A stretch of 64,000 nucleotides of DNA from Thalassotalea piscium (lineage in GTDB: Bacteria > Pseudomonadota > Gammaproteobacteria > Enterobacterales > Alteromonadaceae). Below the pieces are notes generated by a model that saw nothing but the letters and a program-made list of their open reading frames with translations, made no database searches and was not told the origin of the DNA. The stretch lies in the NCBI RefSeq assembly GCF_030295935.1, contig NZ_AP027362.1, positions 744,001-808,000 of the forward strand. Reading direction: 5' to 3'. The position numbers and the translations under genes are program-made. This document shows positions 44,333 to 57,400 of this stretch, piece after piece (the stretch's first letter is position 1; every line of letters begins with the position of its first letter).

Positions 44333-45751
44333 ATGTCTGTAATACCCGTTATTTTGTCTGGTGGTTCTGGTACACGCCTATGGCCATTATCGCGCAAACA
44401 ATACCCTAAGCAGTTGCTTAATTTAGCAGGTGGCGAATACACCATGCTACAAGACACGCTTAAGCGGGTATCACATATTGACGCTCCTATAATTGTTTGT
44501 AACGAAGACCATCGCTTTATGGTAGCAGAACAATGTCATTCCATGGGAATTACACCTAAATCTATTTTATTAGAGCCAGTAGCTAGAAATACAGCCCCTG
44601 CAATAGCGTTAGCTGCTTATCAAGCCCTAAGTTTTGACCAAAACGCTGTTATTGCGGTATTTCCAGCAGACCACGTTATTACCAATGCCGAAGCGTTTCA
44701 AAATGCTTTAAATATTGCTATTGCAGAAGCCCAAAACAATAAATTAGTTACCTTTGGTATTGTAGCGAACAAGCCAGAAACAGGCTTTGGCTATATCAAA
44801 GCCGATAAATCAGCGAAAGGTTTGGCATACCATGTTGAAAAATTCGTTGAAAAACCAGATTTAGCTACCGCACAGCAGTATATTGAATCAGGTGACTATT
44901 TTTGGAACAGTGGCATGTTTGTATTTAAGGCTGAGGTTTATTTAAAAGCACTTGAACAGTCAAACCCTAAAATCACCAGAGCCTGTGAAAAATCATTGAA
45001 ATTGGCTAAAACAGATTTAGACTTTATACGAGTTGATAAAGAAGCTTTTAAACAAAGCCCAGATGACTCAATAGATTATGCAGTTTTCGAAGATGCAGCG
45101 GAACAGTCAAATAATGTACGTGTAGTACCTATGGACGCCGGTTGGAGCGATCTTGGAAGCTGGTCTGCATTATGGGACATATTAGACAAAGACAAAAATG
45201 CCAACGCGTTTGTGGGGGATGTAATTTCAATCAATAGTAATAATAACTTGGTACATAGCCCTAAAAAACTGGTTGCCACAATTGGACTAGAAAACTTAGT
45301 GATAGTAGATACGGATGACGCGCTATTAATTGCCAATAAAGATCAAGTACAAGATGTTAAAAAAGTCGTAGGGCAATTAAAAAAATATCAACGCGATGAA
45401 CACCTTCAACATCGAGAAGTACATCGCCCATGGGGTTGTTACGACTCAATAGATAACGGTAAGCGCTACCAAGTTAAGCGAATAACGGTAAAGTCAGGTG
45501 CGAGCTTATCGCTTCAAATGCATTATCACCGCGCTGAACATTGGGTAGTTGTGTCGGGCAGTGCACTAGTACAAGTTGGCGAAAAAGAGCAATTATTAAC
45601 AGAAAACCAATCGGTGTATATACCTATTGGTGAAACTCACAGGCTAACTAATCCTGGAAAATTACCATTAGAACTGATAGAAGTGCAAAGCGGCAGCTAT
45701 CTGGGTGAAGATGATATAGTTCGCTTTGAAGATGTATTTGGGCGTTGCTAA
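44333..45751 (+). CDS. manC: Mannose-1-phosphate guanylyltransferase / mannose-6-phosphate isomerase
   Basis: This 472-aa bifunctional type II enzyme has the nucleotidyltransferase signature LSGGSGTRLWPLSRKQYPKQ (residues about 8-27), FVEKPDLATA and a C-terminal cupin isomerase domain (HRPWGCYDSID, LQMHYHRAEHWVVVSG). It makes GDP-mannose from mannose-1-phosphate and GTP, and the cupin interconverts fructose-6-P and mannose-6-P. Together with manB it forms a complete route to GDP-mannose. The length is that of the ManC/CpsB/AlgA family. Confidence 0.95.
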   Translation: MSVIPVILSGGSGTRLWPLSRKQYPKQLLNLAGGEYTMLQDTLKRVSHIDAPIIVCNEDHRFMVAEQCHSMGITPKSILLEPVARNTAPAIALAAYQALSFDQNAVIAVFPADHVITNAEAFQNALNIAIAEAQNNKLVTFGIVANKPETGFGYIKADKSAKGLAYHVEKFVEKPDLATAQQYIESGDYFWNSGMFVFKAEVYLKALEQSNPKITRACEKSLKLAKTDLDFIRVDKEAFKQSPDDSIDYAVFEDAAEQSNNVRVVPMDAGWSDLGSWSALWDILDKDKNANAFVGDVISINSNNNLVHSPKKLVATIGLENLVIVDTDDALLIANKDQVQDVKKVVGQLKKYQRDEHLQHREVHRPWGCYDSIDNGKRYQVKRITVKSGASLSLQMHYHRAEHWVVVSGSALVQVGEKEQLLTENQSVYIPIGETHRLTNPGKLPLELIEVQSGSYLGEDDIVRFEDVFGRC

Positions 45752-45853
45752 AGAGAGATCACTTTTCACATTTCGTTTTAATATCTATCATACTTTTCCT
45801 AGTTTAAATTAGTGATTGCACATTAAGTTGAATTAATGTGCAATTAGATCGTA

Positions 45854-45883
45854 TTTACTTTACTAAAATAGTTAGTGTATAAT
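45854..45883 (+). promoter_or_regulatory. Candidate sigma-70 promoter of the PD40/FG-GAP gene
   Basis: TTTACT (45854-45859) and TATAAT (45878-45883) are separated by 18 bp, 66 bp before the ATG at 45949. The -10 is perfect and the -35 is weak. The rest of the 197-nt gap shows no other feature. Confidence 0.45.
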
Positions 45884-45948
45884 TTAATCGTTTTGTTTAT
45901 GTAGCTTTTTTATCAATTAATTAACTAAAAAATAGGGATGTTATTCTT

Positions 45949-48900
45949 ATGTTTGTTAAGCTTCTTTTTAGTAAACTTTTTTTTATTGTATTTATTTTTA
46001 TTACTACAATAAATAATGTAGTTGCCGCCACGTCAACTTGGACCACCACTGAGCTCGTCAGTGAAACTGAATTACATTACAATGATCATAACTCCAATCA
46101 GATGGCAGTTTCATGGAACGGTAGGTTTGTAGCTTTTCAATCTTGTGCATCAACGCTAGTCGATTATGACAGTAATGGGCGTTGTGACATTTTTTTACGC
46201 GATACGGTGCTAAATACCACGGATATTATCTCAAAAAACTTATTAGGTTTTCCTGCTAATGGTGATTCTTATGCACCATCAATTTCTGCTGACGGTCGTT
46301 ATATAGCTTTTTATTCTAGAGCATCAGATCTTATTTTAATTGGTGGTAACTCTACATATGACGTGTATTTGTACGATAGGGTGATGAACTCAATAGAATT
46401 GATTTCTCTTGCAACTGATAATGTAAGAGGGAATGGTACTTCTTATGGACCATCTGTATCTGATGATGGTAATTTAGTTGTATTTACTAGTGCTGCAACC
46501 TCATTAGATATTGAACAAAATGATATAAATAATAGAGAAGATATTTATTTAAGAAACCGTAGTGCAGGGACTACTAAACGAATCAGTATTGCTGGAGATG
46601 GAACTGAAGGTGATCGAAATTCAGGTGATGCGGTTATAAGTGGTGATGGTAAATTCATCGCATTTTCATCTGATGCAACTACATTATTGCCTACTGATAC
46701 TGATACTTATGACGATGTTTATCGTTATGATATATTAAATGACAGCCTTGAACTGATCAGTGTTGACTCAAATGAATTAAAGAACGCGTACCGCCCTAGT
46801 ATTGCCCCAAGTATTTCCAGTAATGGTAATTTAATTGCTTTTCAGACTACAGGTTCGCTTGCTATTACAGATGGGGACACCAGAGATGATATTTACGTTA
46901 GAAATGTAAGTGCTGGTACTACTGTTCAAGTAAGTCTAAATGAAAATGGGGTTAATACTGAAGGGTGGGCTACCAACCCTAGTATTTCGGCAGATGGCAG
47001 TCGTGTGGCTTTTTCGTCTACCTATGACTCTTTTACTTCTGATAAACCTGATGCTACTAATCATGAAATATTTGTCCGTGACTTAATTTCGGGTACAACA
47101 GTTATGGCTTCTCATGCTTACGATAGTAGCTTCCCAGGCGACGGTGACGCACTTTTACCTAAACTATCAGCTAATGGTCAGTTTATTGTTTATTATACCG
47201 ACAGGCAGGAAATAAATGCCTTAGATGTAGATAATCTTGATGATGTGTTTATGTATGATTTATTATCAACTACAACCGTTAAAATTAGCGAACCTGCTGG
47301 ACAACACTATACCAGTGACGTTGATGGAGTCGCTCTCTCAAGTACAGGACGATTTGCTTTAGTACGAACAGATGCTACTAATGTTTTAAAAGGAGGAGGC
47401 TCATACGATGATTTATATTTAATAGATCGAGCACTTAATACCAAAGAGCGATTAATGTTTGGCACTCGGGGTGCAAATTTAAATAGAGATATTGGTGATG
47501 CAGGTTTTGCTATTTCTAGCGACGGAGATAAGATCGTATTTGCTTCTTCGGCAACGAATATAGATGTTAATGATACTAGCACTACATGGGATATTTTTTA
47601 TCACACTCGTAGTAGTGGCGTTACTAAACGTATCAGCGTTGGCCATGATGGCAGTGAAGCAAATGGTGATTCAGATAGTCCTGATATCTCAGGGGATGGG
47701 CGCTATGTTGTATTTACGTCTAGAGCAAGTAATATTGTATCCAATGGTGATAGTTATACAGATATTTACTTGTACGACGCAGTTTCTGAAGAAACCATTT
47801 TAGTCAGTAAAAATGCTAACGGCTTCTCAACAACAGGAACATCTTCAAATCCGAAAATAAGTAGTGCTGGCAATTATATTACCTACCAAACAACTAAACA
47901 TGGCGTGTTTGGGTATGACAGCGGCTATTCTCATCAAATAGCCTTGTATGAAGTAGCAAGTAAGCAAAATACGTTGGTAACACTCTCTGTGGGTGAAGAC
48001 CCAACTAACTCAAGCAACTATAAACCATCAATTTCATGGAATGGACGGTATGTAACATATAATTCAGATGCTACAGAGGAAATTATTGGTTATGATAATG
48101 ATCACTCTTCATACGATGATATACTTTTATATGACCGCGCAACTAACCAGACTCAATTAATTAGTTTAGATACTGATAATAGCCAAATTAGATATGCTTA
48201 TGATAGTGAGATTTCGGATAATGGTCAGAAAGTGGTTTTCAAAGGCTATAATGCTGCAAATGAAGAACATATCTTAGTGCGTGACTTAGTGGCAAACACC
48301 ACACATTATATAGCTGAAGCAGGTAATATTTCGGATCATATTAAACCGCGTATTTCTGCCTCAGGAGATATTGTTATTTACCCTTCTAAAATACCACAGT
48401 TAGACTCGGTGTTGGCTCATAGCACAATTACCCAAGCTTATATAGCAATTCAAACAACTGACAGTGATGATGATGGTATTCCTGACAACATAGACCTTGA
48501 CGACGACAACGACGGCATGTCAGATGAGTTTGAATTGGCTAACGGCCTAAACCCACTTGACCCAACAGATGCATTAGTAGACTCAGACAATGACGGTTTA
48601 ACTAATCTTGCCGAGTACTTAGCAGGTACCAACCCTCAAGACAATGATTCAGATAGCGACGGTATTTTAGATGGCGATGACTTATCACCGTTAATGCCAT
48701 TAACCGACAACCGCGGTATCGACTTTAATAGTAACGGCCTAGCAGACTTACTGCTTAGAAATAAAAGCACGAATCAATGGTACTTATACGGTATAGATAC
48801 CGACTTAAGCTTAGCGAGTTGGGGCGGTGTAGGGCTGACAACGGACAGTAACTGGACAGTACAAGACATAGGGCATTTAAATAATGATGTTAATGCTGAT

Positions 48901-50613
48901 GTACTGGTACGCCATGATAATGGCCATTGGTATCAATTTACCTTAGATGGTAACCGTAGTGTTACAGGCGATGTAGGGTTTATAGGACAGCTGCCACAAT
49001 CAAAAGACTTTGAATTTAAAGGATTGCAGGACTTTGATAACGATGGGCTATCCGATGTACTAGTCAGAAATAGCACCAATGGCAGTTGGTGGCTATATCG
49101 TCTTGATGGAGCTAAAGGCGTTGCGAGCTATCGAAGCTTAGGGGTAACAACTAACCAAGACTGGGTATTTGAAGGACTTAGCGACCTTAATAACGACGGT
49201 TATGTTGATGTGTTATTACGCCATAACACCAACGGTGCATGGTATGTTAACCACCTTGATGCGAATGGCGATGTATTATCAAGCTCAGGCGGATTAGGGG
49301 TAAGTCGCAATAGCGATTGGCAGGTTAAACGTCTTGTTGATATGAACAGCGATGGCGTGGTTGACTTATTGCTACAACATCAAAGCACTTATGCCTATGA
49401 AGCCGTGGCCTTAAACCTTAATCGCACAGAGCGTGTAGCAGGTACTCACAGCTTAAGCGCAGGTATCCCACAAGATGAAAACTGGGTACTTCAACAAGTC
49501 GCAGACTATAACCAAGACGGTAACGTAGACCTAATTGTACGACACAAAGCTGATGGCCGCTGGAAAGGCTTCTTACTTAATGGACAAGGCAACCTAGTAC
49601 CAGGTAGTCGTAACATGGGCATGACTAAAGATATCAACTGGCATGTTGTCCCTACAGAGCAAGCAGAAGAAGATGCAATAATCAACGATGACTTTAACGG
49701 CGATGGTATTCCCGACGTGCTTATGCGTAATAGCAATGGTATTTGGTGGATTAATCACCTTAATGGCAATCGTGGTCTTGCAGCTAATTCAGGCGGCATA
49801 GCGATGATAGGTGATACGAACTATCAACTTAAAGCCAAAGCAGACTTTAACAACGATGGTTTTGAAGATGTACTGGTGAGAAACATGAATACAGGAGTAT
49901 GGTTCATGTATCACTTAAACGGTGCAAGAGGGTTTGCAGCTAATTCAGGTGGTGTTGGCCTATCAACGAGCTTAGACTGGGAATTTAAAACAGCCGAAGA
50001 CTTTAATGGCGATGGTAACGTTGACATTTTAATGCGTAACAGCGTAACAGGCGGTTGGTGGATATATCATATGAATGGTGCGCGTGGTTTAGCGGCTAAT
50101 TCAGGTGGTATAGCCTTAACAACAAACGCAAGCTACGAGTTTACAACAGCGAAAGACTTTAATGGCGATGGCAATACCGACGTACTGGTGAGAAACAGCA
50201 GTACAGGGGCTTGGTACCTTTATCATCTTAATGGTAACCGTGGTTTTGCAGCAGGCTCAGGTGGTATAGGTATGAGTTACGACACCGACTGGGAATTTAA
50301 AGCCGCACAAGACTTTAACGGTGATGGTAATACCGACATTCTTGTACGCAATAGCGCAACTGGTGGTTGGTGGTTATACCACTTAACTGGTGCAAGAGGT
50401 ATTGGTGCGGGCTCTGGAGGTTTAGGACTAACAACTGGCGCAGCATGGCAGTTTAAGGCAGCCAATGACTTTAATGGTGATGGTAATACCGACGTGCTTA
50501 TACGTAACAGTAATGGCGCATGGTATCTGTATCACCTTAATGGCAATAGAGGCTTTGCCGCTGGCTCAGGTGGTGTAGGAATGACCACTAATGGCAGTTG
50601 GATGTATCAGTAA
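45949..50613 (+). CDS. Secreted PD40-like propeller protein with TSP3 and FG-GAP tail
   Basis: This 1554-aa protein has a signal peptide ([17 protein letters not shown]..., cleavage near VVAA). Residues about 30-830 are repeats of TolB/PD40 type (motifs such as [33 protein letters not shown]), about 14 blades or more, which would make two propellers. Residues about 839-915 hold TSP type 3 Ca2+ repeats ([20 protein letters not shown]). Residues 918-1554 are about ten FG-GAP/VCBS-like units with [14 protein letters not shown] and WYLYHLNG motifs. It is probably secreted and surface-associated and calcium-stabilised. No catalytic motif is visible. The tail from about 870 onward is shared with the next gene. 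Confidence 0.85.
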   Translation: MFVKLLFSKLFFIVFIFITTINNVVAATSTWTTTELVSETELHYNDHNSNQMAVSWNGRFVAFQSCASTLVDYDSNGRCDIFLRDTVLNTTDIISKNLLGFPANGDSYAPSISADGRYIAFYSRASDLILIGGNSTYDVYLYDRVMNSIELISLATDNVRGNGTSYGPSVSDDGNLVVFTSAATSLDIEQNDINNREDIYLRNRSAGTTKRISIAGDGTEGDRNSGDAVISGDGKFIAFSSDATTLLPTDTDTYDDVYRYDILNDSLELISVDSNELKNAYRPSIAPSISSNGNLIAFQTTGSLAITDGDTRDDIYVRNVSAGTTVQVSLNENGVNTEGWATNPSISADGSRVAFSSTYDSFTSDKPDATNHEIFVRDLISGTTVMASHAYDSSFPGDGDALLPKLSANGQFIVYYTDRQEINALDVDNLDDVFMYDLLSTTTVKISEPAGQHYTSDVDGVALSSTGRFALVRTDATNVLKGGGSYDDLYLIDRALNTKERLMFGTRGANLNRDIGDAGFAISSDGDKIVFASSATNIDVNDTSTTWDIFYHTRSSGVTKRISVGHDGSEANGDSDSPDISGDGRYVVFTSRASNIVSNGDSYTDIYLYDAVSEETILVSKNANGFSTTGTSSNPKISSAGNYITYQTTKHGVFGYDSGYSHQIALYEVASKQNTLVTLSVGEDPTNSSNYKPSISWNGRYVTYNSDATEEIIGYDNDHSSYDDILLYDRATNQTQLISLDTDNSQIRYAYDSEISDNGQKVVFKGYNAANEEHILVRDLVANTTHYIAEAGNISDHIKPRISASGDIVIYPSKIPQLDSVLAHSTITQAYIAIQTTDSDDDGIPDNIDLDDDNDGMSDEFELANGLNPLDPTDALVDSDNDGLTNLAEYLAGTNPQDNDSDSDGILDGDDLSPLMPLTDNRGIDFNSNGLADLLLRNKSTNQWYLYGIDTDLSLASWGGVGLTTDSNWTVQDIGHLNNDVNADVLVRHDNGHWYQFTLDGNRSVTGDVGFIGQLPQSKDFEFKGLQDFDNDGLSDVLVRNSTNGSWWLYRLDGAKGVASYRSLGVTTNQDWVFEGLSDLNNDGYVDVLLRHNTNGAWYVNHLDANGDVLSSSGGLGVSRNSDWQVKRLVDMNSDGVVDLLLQHQSTYAYEAVALNLNRTERVAGTHSLSAGIPQDENWVLQQVADYNQDGNVDLIVRHKADGRWKGFLLNGQGNLVPGSRNMGMTKDINWHVVPTEQAEEDAIINDDFNGDGIPDVLMRNSNGIWWINHLNGNRGLAANSGGIAMIGDTNYQLKAKADFNNDGFEDVLVRNMNTGVWFMYHLNGARGFAANSGGVGLSTSLDWEFKTAEDFNGDGNVDILMRNSVTGGWWIYHMNGARGLAANSGGIALTTNASYEFTTAKDFNGDGNTDVLVRNSSTGAWYLYHLNGNRGFAAGSGGIGMSYDTDWEFKAAQDFNGDGNTDILVRNSATGGWWLYHLTGARGIGAGSGGLGLTTGAAWQFKAANDFNGDGNTDVLIRNSNGAWYLYHLNGNRGFAAGSGGVGMTTNGSWMYQ

Positions 50614-50650
50614 TAAGGATAGATAGCGCCCGATATATGTCGGGCGTTTT
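48510..50650 (+). repeat. Duplicated block, copy 1 (TSP3/FG-GAP tail and terminator)
   Basis: This stretch aligns without gaps to 52310-54450 (offset exactly 3800 bp). From about 49050 to 50650 I see only two differences (near 49101 and 50427). Two patches are clearly diverged, at about 48595-48660 and 48953-49045. The similarity ends at the T run of the terminator. Confidence 0.93.
50627..50650 (+). terminator. Rho-independent terminator after the PD40 gene
   Basis: CGCCCGA (50627-50633) pairs with TCGGGCG (50640-50646) around a 6-nt loop, followed by TTTT. It is identical to the terminator at 54427-54450. The longest frame of the next gene would start before it. Confidence 0.85.
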
Positions 50651-50669
50651 AAATATAGTGGAACATAAA

Positions 50670-53600
50670 GTGAACTTTCATCTAATTAAAAATTTAATAC
50701 TAAATAGTATTGTCATTAGTGTTTTCTTATTGGTTGGATTACTTTTTAGCATGAATTCTTATGCTGCAAAAGACACAAAACAATTATGGAATTTGACTCA
50801 GTCAATACCAAGCTCCTTTCTTGGTGACCCTACAACGTTTATAAGAAAGTCAATGAAAGGCAAACAAAGTGTTTTAATCAATAAAGATATTATTCGATCA
50901 TTAAAAGTAGGCGACACAATAATATTACCTTTATTGAATAATAAGAGTGCTGAATTTACCATCACAACCTATAAAGTAAAAAATAGTATTGTATCTATTA
51001 CAGGGAAAACTACAGAGCAGGATTTTGATTATCCTCTAGTGCTAACCCTTGGCGAGCGAAGCTTTTTTGGCCGAGTTGTTACATCAAACACTACGTATTC
51101 AATTAAAGCAATTGATGGTTCAGGTGAATTAGGCAAAGAAAGTGTCATTCATAAAAATCGACATACGGACAGAGTTGATTATTTAATCCCCCCAAAAAAG
51201 AATAAGACTAATAGCAATATTGTTAGTCCAAAATCTTTGTCCAAAAAAAACCGTCAGACCATAGAGACTGAAAGTGGAACGCCAACAGAGAATGTTACAA
51301 TTAAATGGTTAGTTGCTTATACGTCTGGCGCGTTGCAGGCTTACCCTGAAATTGAAACAAAACTGGTTCATATTGAATCCATAACTAATCAAATATATAT
51401 AGACAGCGGCGTTAATTTAACCCTTGAATTTGTTCATAAAACCCTTACTAGCTTAGCTGACAGTGAAAGTATGAATACAGCATTGTATAGATTAAGTGGG
51501 CAGAATGGTTACAGTATAAAAAATGATGCTGAAGTGAAAAGAATTTGGGATCTACAATTGGCTAATAAAGCTGATTTTATGACGCTAATTAAAGTGGAGC
51601 CAAGCGGAAGTTCAAGCTGTGGGTTAGGATGGGTTTTATCTTCTCCTGCCACTATTAAGATGACTAAAACTGTGGTTGATATTTCTTGTGCAGACTATGT
51701 TGTAGCTCATGAAATTGGCCATAATATGGGGCTAAAACATTCATATGAACAGGGGGATACTGGAGCAAATTATGATTTTGGGCGAGGTTATGGGGTAGCG
51801 AATGAATTTGTGACAGTTATGGCCTATGCTAGTGCATTTGGTGTTTGGGGTAATGATAAAATATATAAGTATTCATCACCTGAGTTAACGTGTAAAAATG
51901 GAATGCCTTGCGGGATTGACAAGAATCTTTCAAATGGAGCCGATGCTGTATATGCGTTAAATGCACACACGGTAGAATTTGGAAAGTTATATGATGAGAG
52001 TGTTGCTTATGTGAAGTTTGATGATGCAATCGCTCAATTACAAGATCAAACACTTGCTCAGTGTATAAAAGATGATTACCCGGATGCGATAGTTGTGAGC
52101 GAGGTCACCTCTATTGATTGTTATAATTATACAGTAACTGATCTAAAAGGGCTTAGTGTATTTTACTCATTAAACTGGCTCCAAGTTTCACAATTTAATT
52201 TACCTTGTTGGCAAGTCGATGTTGTAAATAATATTTGGGGTATTGAACAAGCTTATTGGGTTACTCAAAACTGTAAAGCTGATGGTAATGAAATTCAAGA
52301 CTTTGACAACGACGGCATGTCAGATGAATTTGAATTGGCTAATGGCCTAAACCCACTTGACCCAACAGATGCATTAGTAGACTCAGACAACGACGGTTTA
52401 ATCAGCCTTGAAGAATACCAAGCAGGCACAGACCCAACAAATAGTGACACTGATGGAGATGGTGTATTAGATGGCGATGACTTATCACCGTTAATGCCAT
52501 TAACCGACAACCGCGGTATCGACTTTAATAGTAACGGCCTAGCAGACTTACTGCTTAGAAATAAAAGCACGAATCAATGGTACTTATACGGTATAGATAC
52601 CGACTTAAGCTTAGCGAGTTGGGGCGGTGTAGGGCTGACAACGGACAGTAACTGGACAGTACAAGACATAGGGCATTTAAACAATGATGTTAATGCTGAT
52701 GTACTGGTACGCCATGATAATGGCCATTGGTATCAATTTACCTTAGACGGCAACCGCCAAGTAACGGGTGACGTAGGCTTTATAGGGCAACTACCTACAG
52801 CTAAAAACCTTGAATTTAAAGGACTGCACGACTTTGACCGCGATGGGCTATCCGATGTACTAGTCAGAAATAGCACCAATGGCAGTTGGTGGCTATATCG
52901 CCTTGATGGAGCTAAAGGCGTTGCGAGCTATCGAAGCTTAGGGGTAACAACTAACCAAGACTGGGTATTTGAAGGACTTAGCGACCTTAATAACGACGGT
53001 TATGTTGATGTGTTATTACGCCATAACACCAACGGTGCATGGTATGTTAACCACCTTGATGCGAATGGCGATGTATTATCAAGCTCAGGCGGATTAGGGG
53101 TAAGTCGCAATAGCGATTGGCAGGTTAAACGTCTTGTTGATATGAACAGCGATGGCGTGGTTGACTTATTGCTACAACATCAAAGCACTTATGCCTATGA
53201 AGCCGTGGCCTTAAACCTTAATCGCACAGAGCGTGTAGCAGGTACTCACAGCTTAAGCGCAGGTATCCCACAAGATGAAAACTGGGTACTTCAACAAGTC
53301 GCAGACTATAACCAAGACGGTAACGTAGACCTAATTGTACGACACAAAGCTGATGGCCGCTGGAAAGGCTTCTTACTTAATGGACAAGGCAACCTAGTAC
53401 CAGGTAGTCGTAACATGGGCATGACTAAAGATATCAACTGGCATGTTGTCCCTACAGAGCAAGCAGAAGAAGATGCAATAATCAACGATGACTTTAACGG
53501 CGATGGTATTCCCGACGTGCTTATGCGTAATAGCAATGGTATTTGGTGGATTAATCACCTTAATGGCAATCGTGGTCTTGCAGCTAATTCAGGCGGCATA

Positions 53601-54413
53601 GCGATGATAGGTGATACGAACTATCAACTTAAAGCCAAAGCAGACTTTAACAACGATGGTTTTGAAGATGTACTGGTGAGAAACATGAATACAGGAGTAT
53701 GGTTCATGTATCACTTAAACGGTGCAAGAGGGTTTGCAGCTAATTCAGGTGGTGTTGGCCTATCAACGAGCTTAGACTGGGAATTTAAAACAGCCGAAGA
53801 CTTTAATGGCGATGGTAACGTTGACATTTTAATGCGTAACAGCGTAACAGGCGGTTGGTGGATATATCATATGAATGGTGCGCGTGGTTTAGCGGCTAAT
53901 TCAGGTGGTATAGCCTTAACAACAAACGCAAGCTACGAGTTTACAACAGCGAAAGACTTTAATGGCGATGGCAATACCGACGTACTGGTGAGAAACAGCA
54001 GTACAGGGGCTTGGTACCTTTATCATCTTAATGGTAACCGTGGTTTTGCAGCAGGCTCAGGTGGTATAGGTATGAGTTACGACACCGACTGGGAATTTAA
54101 AGCCGCACAAGACTTTAACGGTGATGGTAATACCGACATTCTTGTACGCAATAGCGCAACTGGTGGTTGGTGGTTATACCACTTAACTGGTGCAAGAGGT
54201 ATTGGTGCGGGCTCTGGAGGTTTAGGGCTAACAACTGGCGCAGCATGGCAGTTTAAGGCAGCCAATGACTTTAATGGTGATGGTAATACCGACGTGCTTA
54301 TACGTAACAGTAATGGCGCATGGTATCTGTATCACCTTAATGGCAATAGAGGCTTTGCCGCTGGCTCAGGTGGTGTAGGAATGACCACTAATGGCAGTTG
54401 GATGTATCAGTAA
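50670..54413 (+). CDS. Secreted zinc metalloprotease with TSP3 and FG-GAP tail
   Basis: From GTG 50670 the protein is 1247 aa. The frame is open upstream to 50598, but that part crosses the preceding terminator. A hydrophobic signal segment (about residues 8-32, ending SYAA) is followed by a prodomain-like region. A metzincin-type catalytic domain has [11 protein letters not shown] (H347, E348, H351, H357), as in reprolysin/M12B-like and related enzymes, and a possible Met-turn VMAYAS. TSP3 repeats start at about 545 and the FG-GAP tail at about 615. The tail is nearly identical to that of the upstream protein. The protease is probably exported. The tail may be an adhesive or scaffolding module. 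Confidence 0.87.
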   Translation: MNFHLIKNLILNSIVISVFLLVGLLFSMNSYAAKDTKQLWNLTQSIPSSFLGDPTTFIRKSMKGKQSVLINKDIIRSLKVGDTIILPLLNNKSAEFTITTYKVKNSIVSITGKTTEQDFDYPLVLTLGERSFFGRVVTSNTTYSIKAIDGSGELGKESVIHKNRHTDRVDYLIPPKKNKTNSNIVSPKSLSKKNRQTIETESGTPTENVTIKWLVAYTSGALQAYPEIETKLVHIESITNQIYIDSGVNLTLEFVHKTLTSLADSESMNTALYRLSGQNGYSIKNDAEVKRIWDLQLANKADFMTLIKVEPSGSSSCGLGWVLSSPATIKMTKTVVDISCADYVVAHEIGHNMGLKHSYEQGDTGANYDFGRGYGVANEFVTVMAYASAFGVWGNDKIYKYSSPELTCKNGMPCGIDKNLSNGADAVYALNAHTVEFGKLYDESVAYVKFDDAIAQLQDQTLAQCIKDDYPDAIVVSEVTSIDCYNYTVTDLKGLSVFYSLNWLQVSQFNLPCWQVDVVNNIWGIEQAYWVTQNCKADGNEIQDFDNDGMSDEFELANGLNPLDPTDALVDSDNDGLISLEEYQAGTDPTNSDTDGDGVLDGDDLSPLMPLTDNRGIDFNSNGLADLLLRNKSTNQWYLYGIDTDLSLASWGGVGLTTDSNWTVQDIGHLNNDVNADVLVRHDNGHWYQFTLDGNRQVTGDVGFIGQLPTAKNLEFKGLHDFDRDGLSDVLVRNSTNGSWWLYRLDGAKGVASYRSLGVTTNQDWVFEGLSDLNNDGYVDVLLRHNTNGAWYVNHLDANGDVLSSSGGLGVSRNSDWQVKRLVDMNSDGVVDLLLQHQSTYAYEAVALNLNRTERVAGTHSLSAGIPQDENWVLQQVADYNQDGNVDLIVRHKADGRWKGFLLNGQGNLVPGSRNMGMTKDINWHVVPTEQAEEDAIINDDFNGDGIPDVLMRNSNGIWWINHLNGNRGLAANSGGIAMIGDTNYQLKAKADFNNDGFEDVLVRNMNTGVWFMYHLNGARGFAANSGGVGLSTSLDWEFKTAEDFNGDGNVDILMRNSVTGGWWIYHMNGARGLAANSGGIALTTNASYEFTTAKDFNGDGNTDVLVRNSSTGAWYLYHLNGNRGFAAGSGGIGMSYDTDWEFKAAQDFNGDGNTDILVRNSATGGWWLYHLTGARGIGAGSGGLGLTTGAAWQFKAANDFNGDGNTDVLIRNSNGAWYLYHLNGNRGFAAGSGGVGMTTNGSWMYQ

Positions 54414-54450
54414 TAAGGATAGATAGCGCCCGATATATGTCGGGCGTTTT
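52310..54450 (+). repeat. Duplicated block, copy 2 (TSP3/FG-GAP tail and terminator)
   Basis: Second copy of the 2.14-kb block described at 48510-50650. It encodes the tail of the metalloprotease and includes the identical terminator. The surrounding sequences are unrelated. Confidence 0.93.
54427..54450 (+). terminator. Rho-independent terminator after the metalloprotease gene
   Basis: Same hairpin and T run as at 50627-50650. It also lies downstream of the convergent HTCS gene (stop at 54496), so the symmetrical GC stem may act for both strands. Confidence 0.85.
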
Positions 54451-54495
54451 ATTTAGTATAAATTGAATATTAATAGGGTTATATTATTTTCTAAG

Positions 54496-57400
54496 TTACT
54501 TGCGAAACGCTTTAGGGCTTAAATTAAACTCTTCTTTAAAATGCTTGTTGAAATATGAAGTATTTGTGTAACCGCACTCTTCAGCAATTATTTGTATTTG
54601 TTTATCCGTCATTAATAATTTTTTAGCTTTATTCATTCGAGATTTTTTTAATATTTCTGTAAATGTTTGGTCAAAATATTGTTTCAGTTTTCTACGTAGA
54701 GTTGAGGTCGACATATTATGAGCATCGGCTAGTTCTGCAATACTATAGCTTGAATTTTGCTGATTTGCTTTTAAGGACTCTTTGATCTGAATAATAAACT
54801 TATCTTGATTATTATCGATTATTTCAATATTTTCTTTAGTAGTAACATAATTTAGTTGTAACTGCTTTTGTGCTTCTTTGGTTGTAATTATATTGTTAAT
54901 TTTTAGCTGTAAATTACTCATTTTAAATGGCTTGTTTAGGTAATCGTCAGCTCCTAAAGAAAGACCTTTATATAGACTCGAATTGTCAGATTTGGCCGTT
55001 AGCAATAAAAAAGGTATATGCTTAAAGTCGTTAGATTGTTTAACGTGTTTACATAAATCAAAGCCATTCATTATTGGCATCATTACATCAGAAACAATAA
55101 TATCTGGTAGATCACCCTTTGTTTGTTGAAGGTATTCAAGTGCTTGGTTTCCATTACAGCAAAACGTAACACAATATTGCTTGGCTAATGTTTCTTTAAA
55201 TAAAATTGTTAAGTTAGTGTCGTCTTCTACAAGTAAAACGTTATAAACCTTTTTACTTGTATTTGAAGGGGTTGTGGAGTTGAGCTGATAACTTTTCTGT
55301 TTTTGGGGTGTTTGCTCTGTTGTTTCTGTTTGAGGTTGTTGACAAGATAATGGTAATGATAGAATTATTTTACAGCCTAGTTCAAAGTTGTTAGTAATGC
55401 TTAATGTGCCTTGGTTTTTATTGATGTATTCTTTTACGTTCCATAACCCTAACCCTGTTCCCTCAATGTGCTTTGATTCTCTATAGTATTTATAGCAAAT
55501 CTTGTTTAAATCTTTAAAACCAGGTCCTTGATCAGAAATGCAAAATACCAAATTATTATCCTTAAGGTATAAGGTTATTGTTACGATTGAGCCATTAGGT
55601 GAATACTTTATGGCGTTATCAATTAAGTTACCAAATATAATATGTTCAGAGTCAACGACTAAATTAGCGAAAACATCCTCCCTTACATCAGAATGAAAAT
55701 TTAATGTAATGTTAGATTTATTAGCCTGTACTTTATGGTGCTCAATAAGCGTTGTTATACTAGACCTTATGTTGGTTAACTCACATTGATTATTAGATGA
55801 TGCGGGATCAGCGTTAAGTAGCATATTCTTTACTAAGTAGCGCAAACGTTGCGACTGGCTTTCTACAATTGAAATATAATTGGCGTATTTAATTGAAAGT
55901 TCTTTTTTGGGAAGTAGATCAAGGTAATTTAAAATAAGTGTTAATGGCGTTTGTAATTCATGTGATGAAGACTCGAACATATGCTCTTTTTCTGCAATTG
56001 CTTTACTTAATAACTTTGTTTTTTCTTGTACTTTACTTTCGAGTAAAGTGTTTTGTCTTATTAGTTTTGTGCTTCTTCTTTTAAATAAAGCAATGATAGA
56101 TAGTATAAATAGAACTATGTAAATTATTTTGGCATAAAGTGACAACCAAATAGGGGGTGAAATTATAATCATTAACTTTAGATTGTTTTCTGCCCATAAA
56201 CCATCGCTGTTGCTACTTCCTGCTTCTAAAAGGTACTTACCGTATGTTAATGCAGAAAGGCTTATTTCTGGTTTTAATGTGGTAGCCCAATTACTATTAT
56301 TAATACGGTAACGATATTTTTTATTATTTTGATTAACATAATCATCACTGTGAAAAGTTATATTAATTTGCTGAGTGTCAGAGGTTAAATTTAATTTGGG
56401 TATATTGTTATTGGTTGTAATTTTATTCGTAACCTTCTTTCCATCTACAATTAGGCTGTTTACGTGGTGTTCGCTTGGGAGCACAGTATTATGAATTATG
56501 TCGGTTTTTGGTTTAAACCAAGTTAAGCCATAAAAGCCACCATAAATTAAAGTACCATCCGGGTTAAGGTGTGCACTATTAAGATCAAATAAATTGGTCG
56601 CTAGTCCATCGTTAGTTGTGTAAGTTTTAACTTCATTATTACATTCTGTAAGCTGGCATAACGTTACATTAGCGAGACCTTTTTCTGTACTTAGCCAATA
56701 CTGGTTTTCAGATATCTTAGTAACTGATTGTATTGTGTCATTTAATAAACCATCGTTAGCGTTCAATTGGCTAAATTCATTTCGACCCTTCATACGGTAG
56801 AGTAAACCACCGCCCCATGTCGCTATAGCCGGTTGTTGGTAGTCATCTATAGTAATATCCATAATAGCGCTATTATATAAATCTGCGCTATATGTATAAG
56901 TTTCTGAAATTGTAAAATCTCTATCTAACTTAAATAATCCTTCCGTTGCGAGTTGACTGCCTAACCAGATTTCACCCTTGTTATTTTGTGCCATACCCCA
57001 AACAGCACCTTCTATTACAGGTATTTTTTTAACAAGCTTCATATCTTTTCTATGATATATCAATACGCCATTGGTTGTGCCTATTAGTAATTGTTCATTA
57101 TCTATCGGCAGAAAACTGAGTAAACCTTGTATGTTTTCTGGAGAATAAATTTTATTAATAGTGTCATCTGTTAAGTTTATTTGGTACAAGCCGCTACCTT
57201 CGGTTGCAACCCATAGAATATTTTTATCTTTATATAAAGATCTAATGTGTACTTTAGTTAGGAATTGTTTGTCTGTTTGCCATGTATCTTGATGTTTAAC
57301 AATTTTAATCAGCCCGTTAGTTTGACTCCCCAACCATATAGTATTGTTATTAATTTTTATTATGTCTCGTAGTGAATGCCCTCCAGTTAATCGCACGAGA

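Noticed and set aside
50598-50669. Extended N-terminus of the metalloprotease from 50598
   Set aside because: The added codons overlap the end of the upstream gene and run through its terminator hairpin, and the signal peptide begins after GTG 50670.
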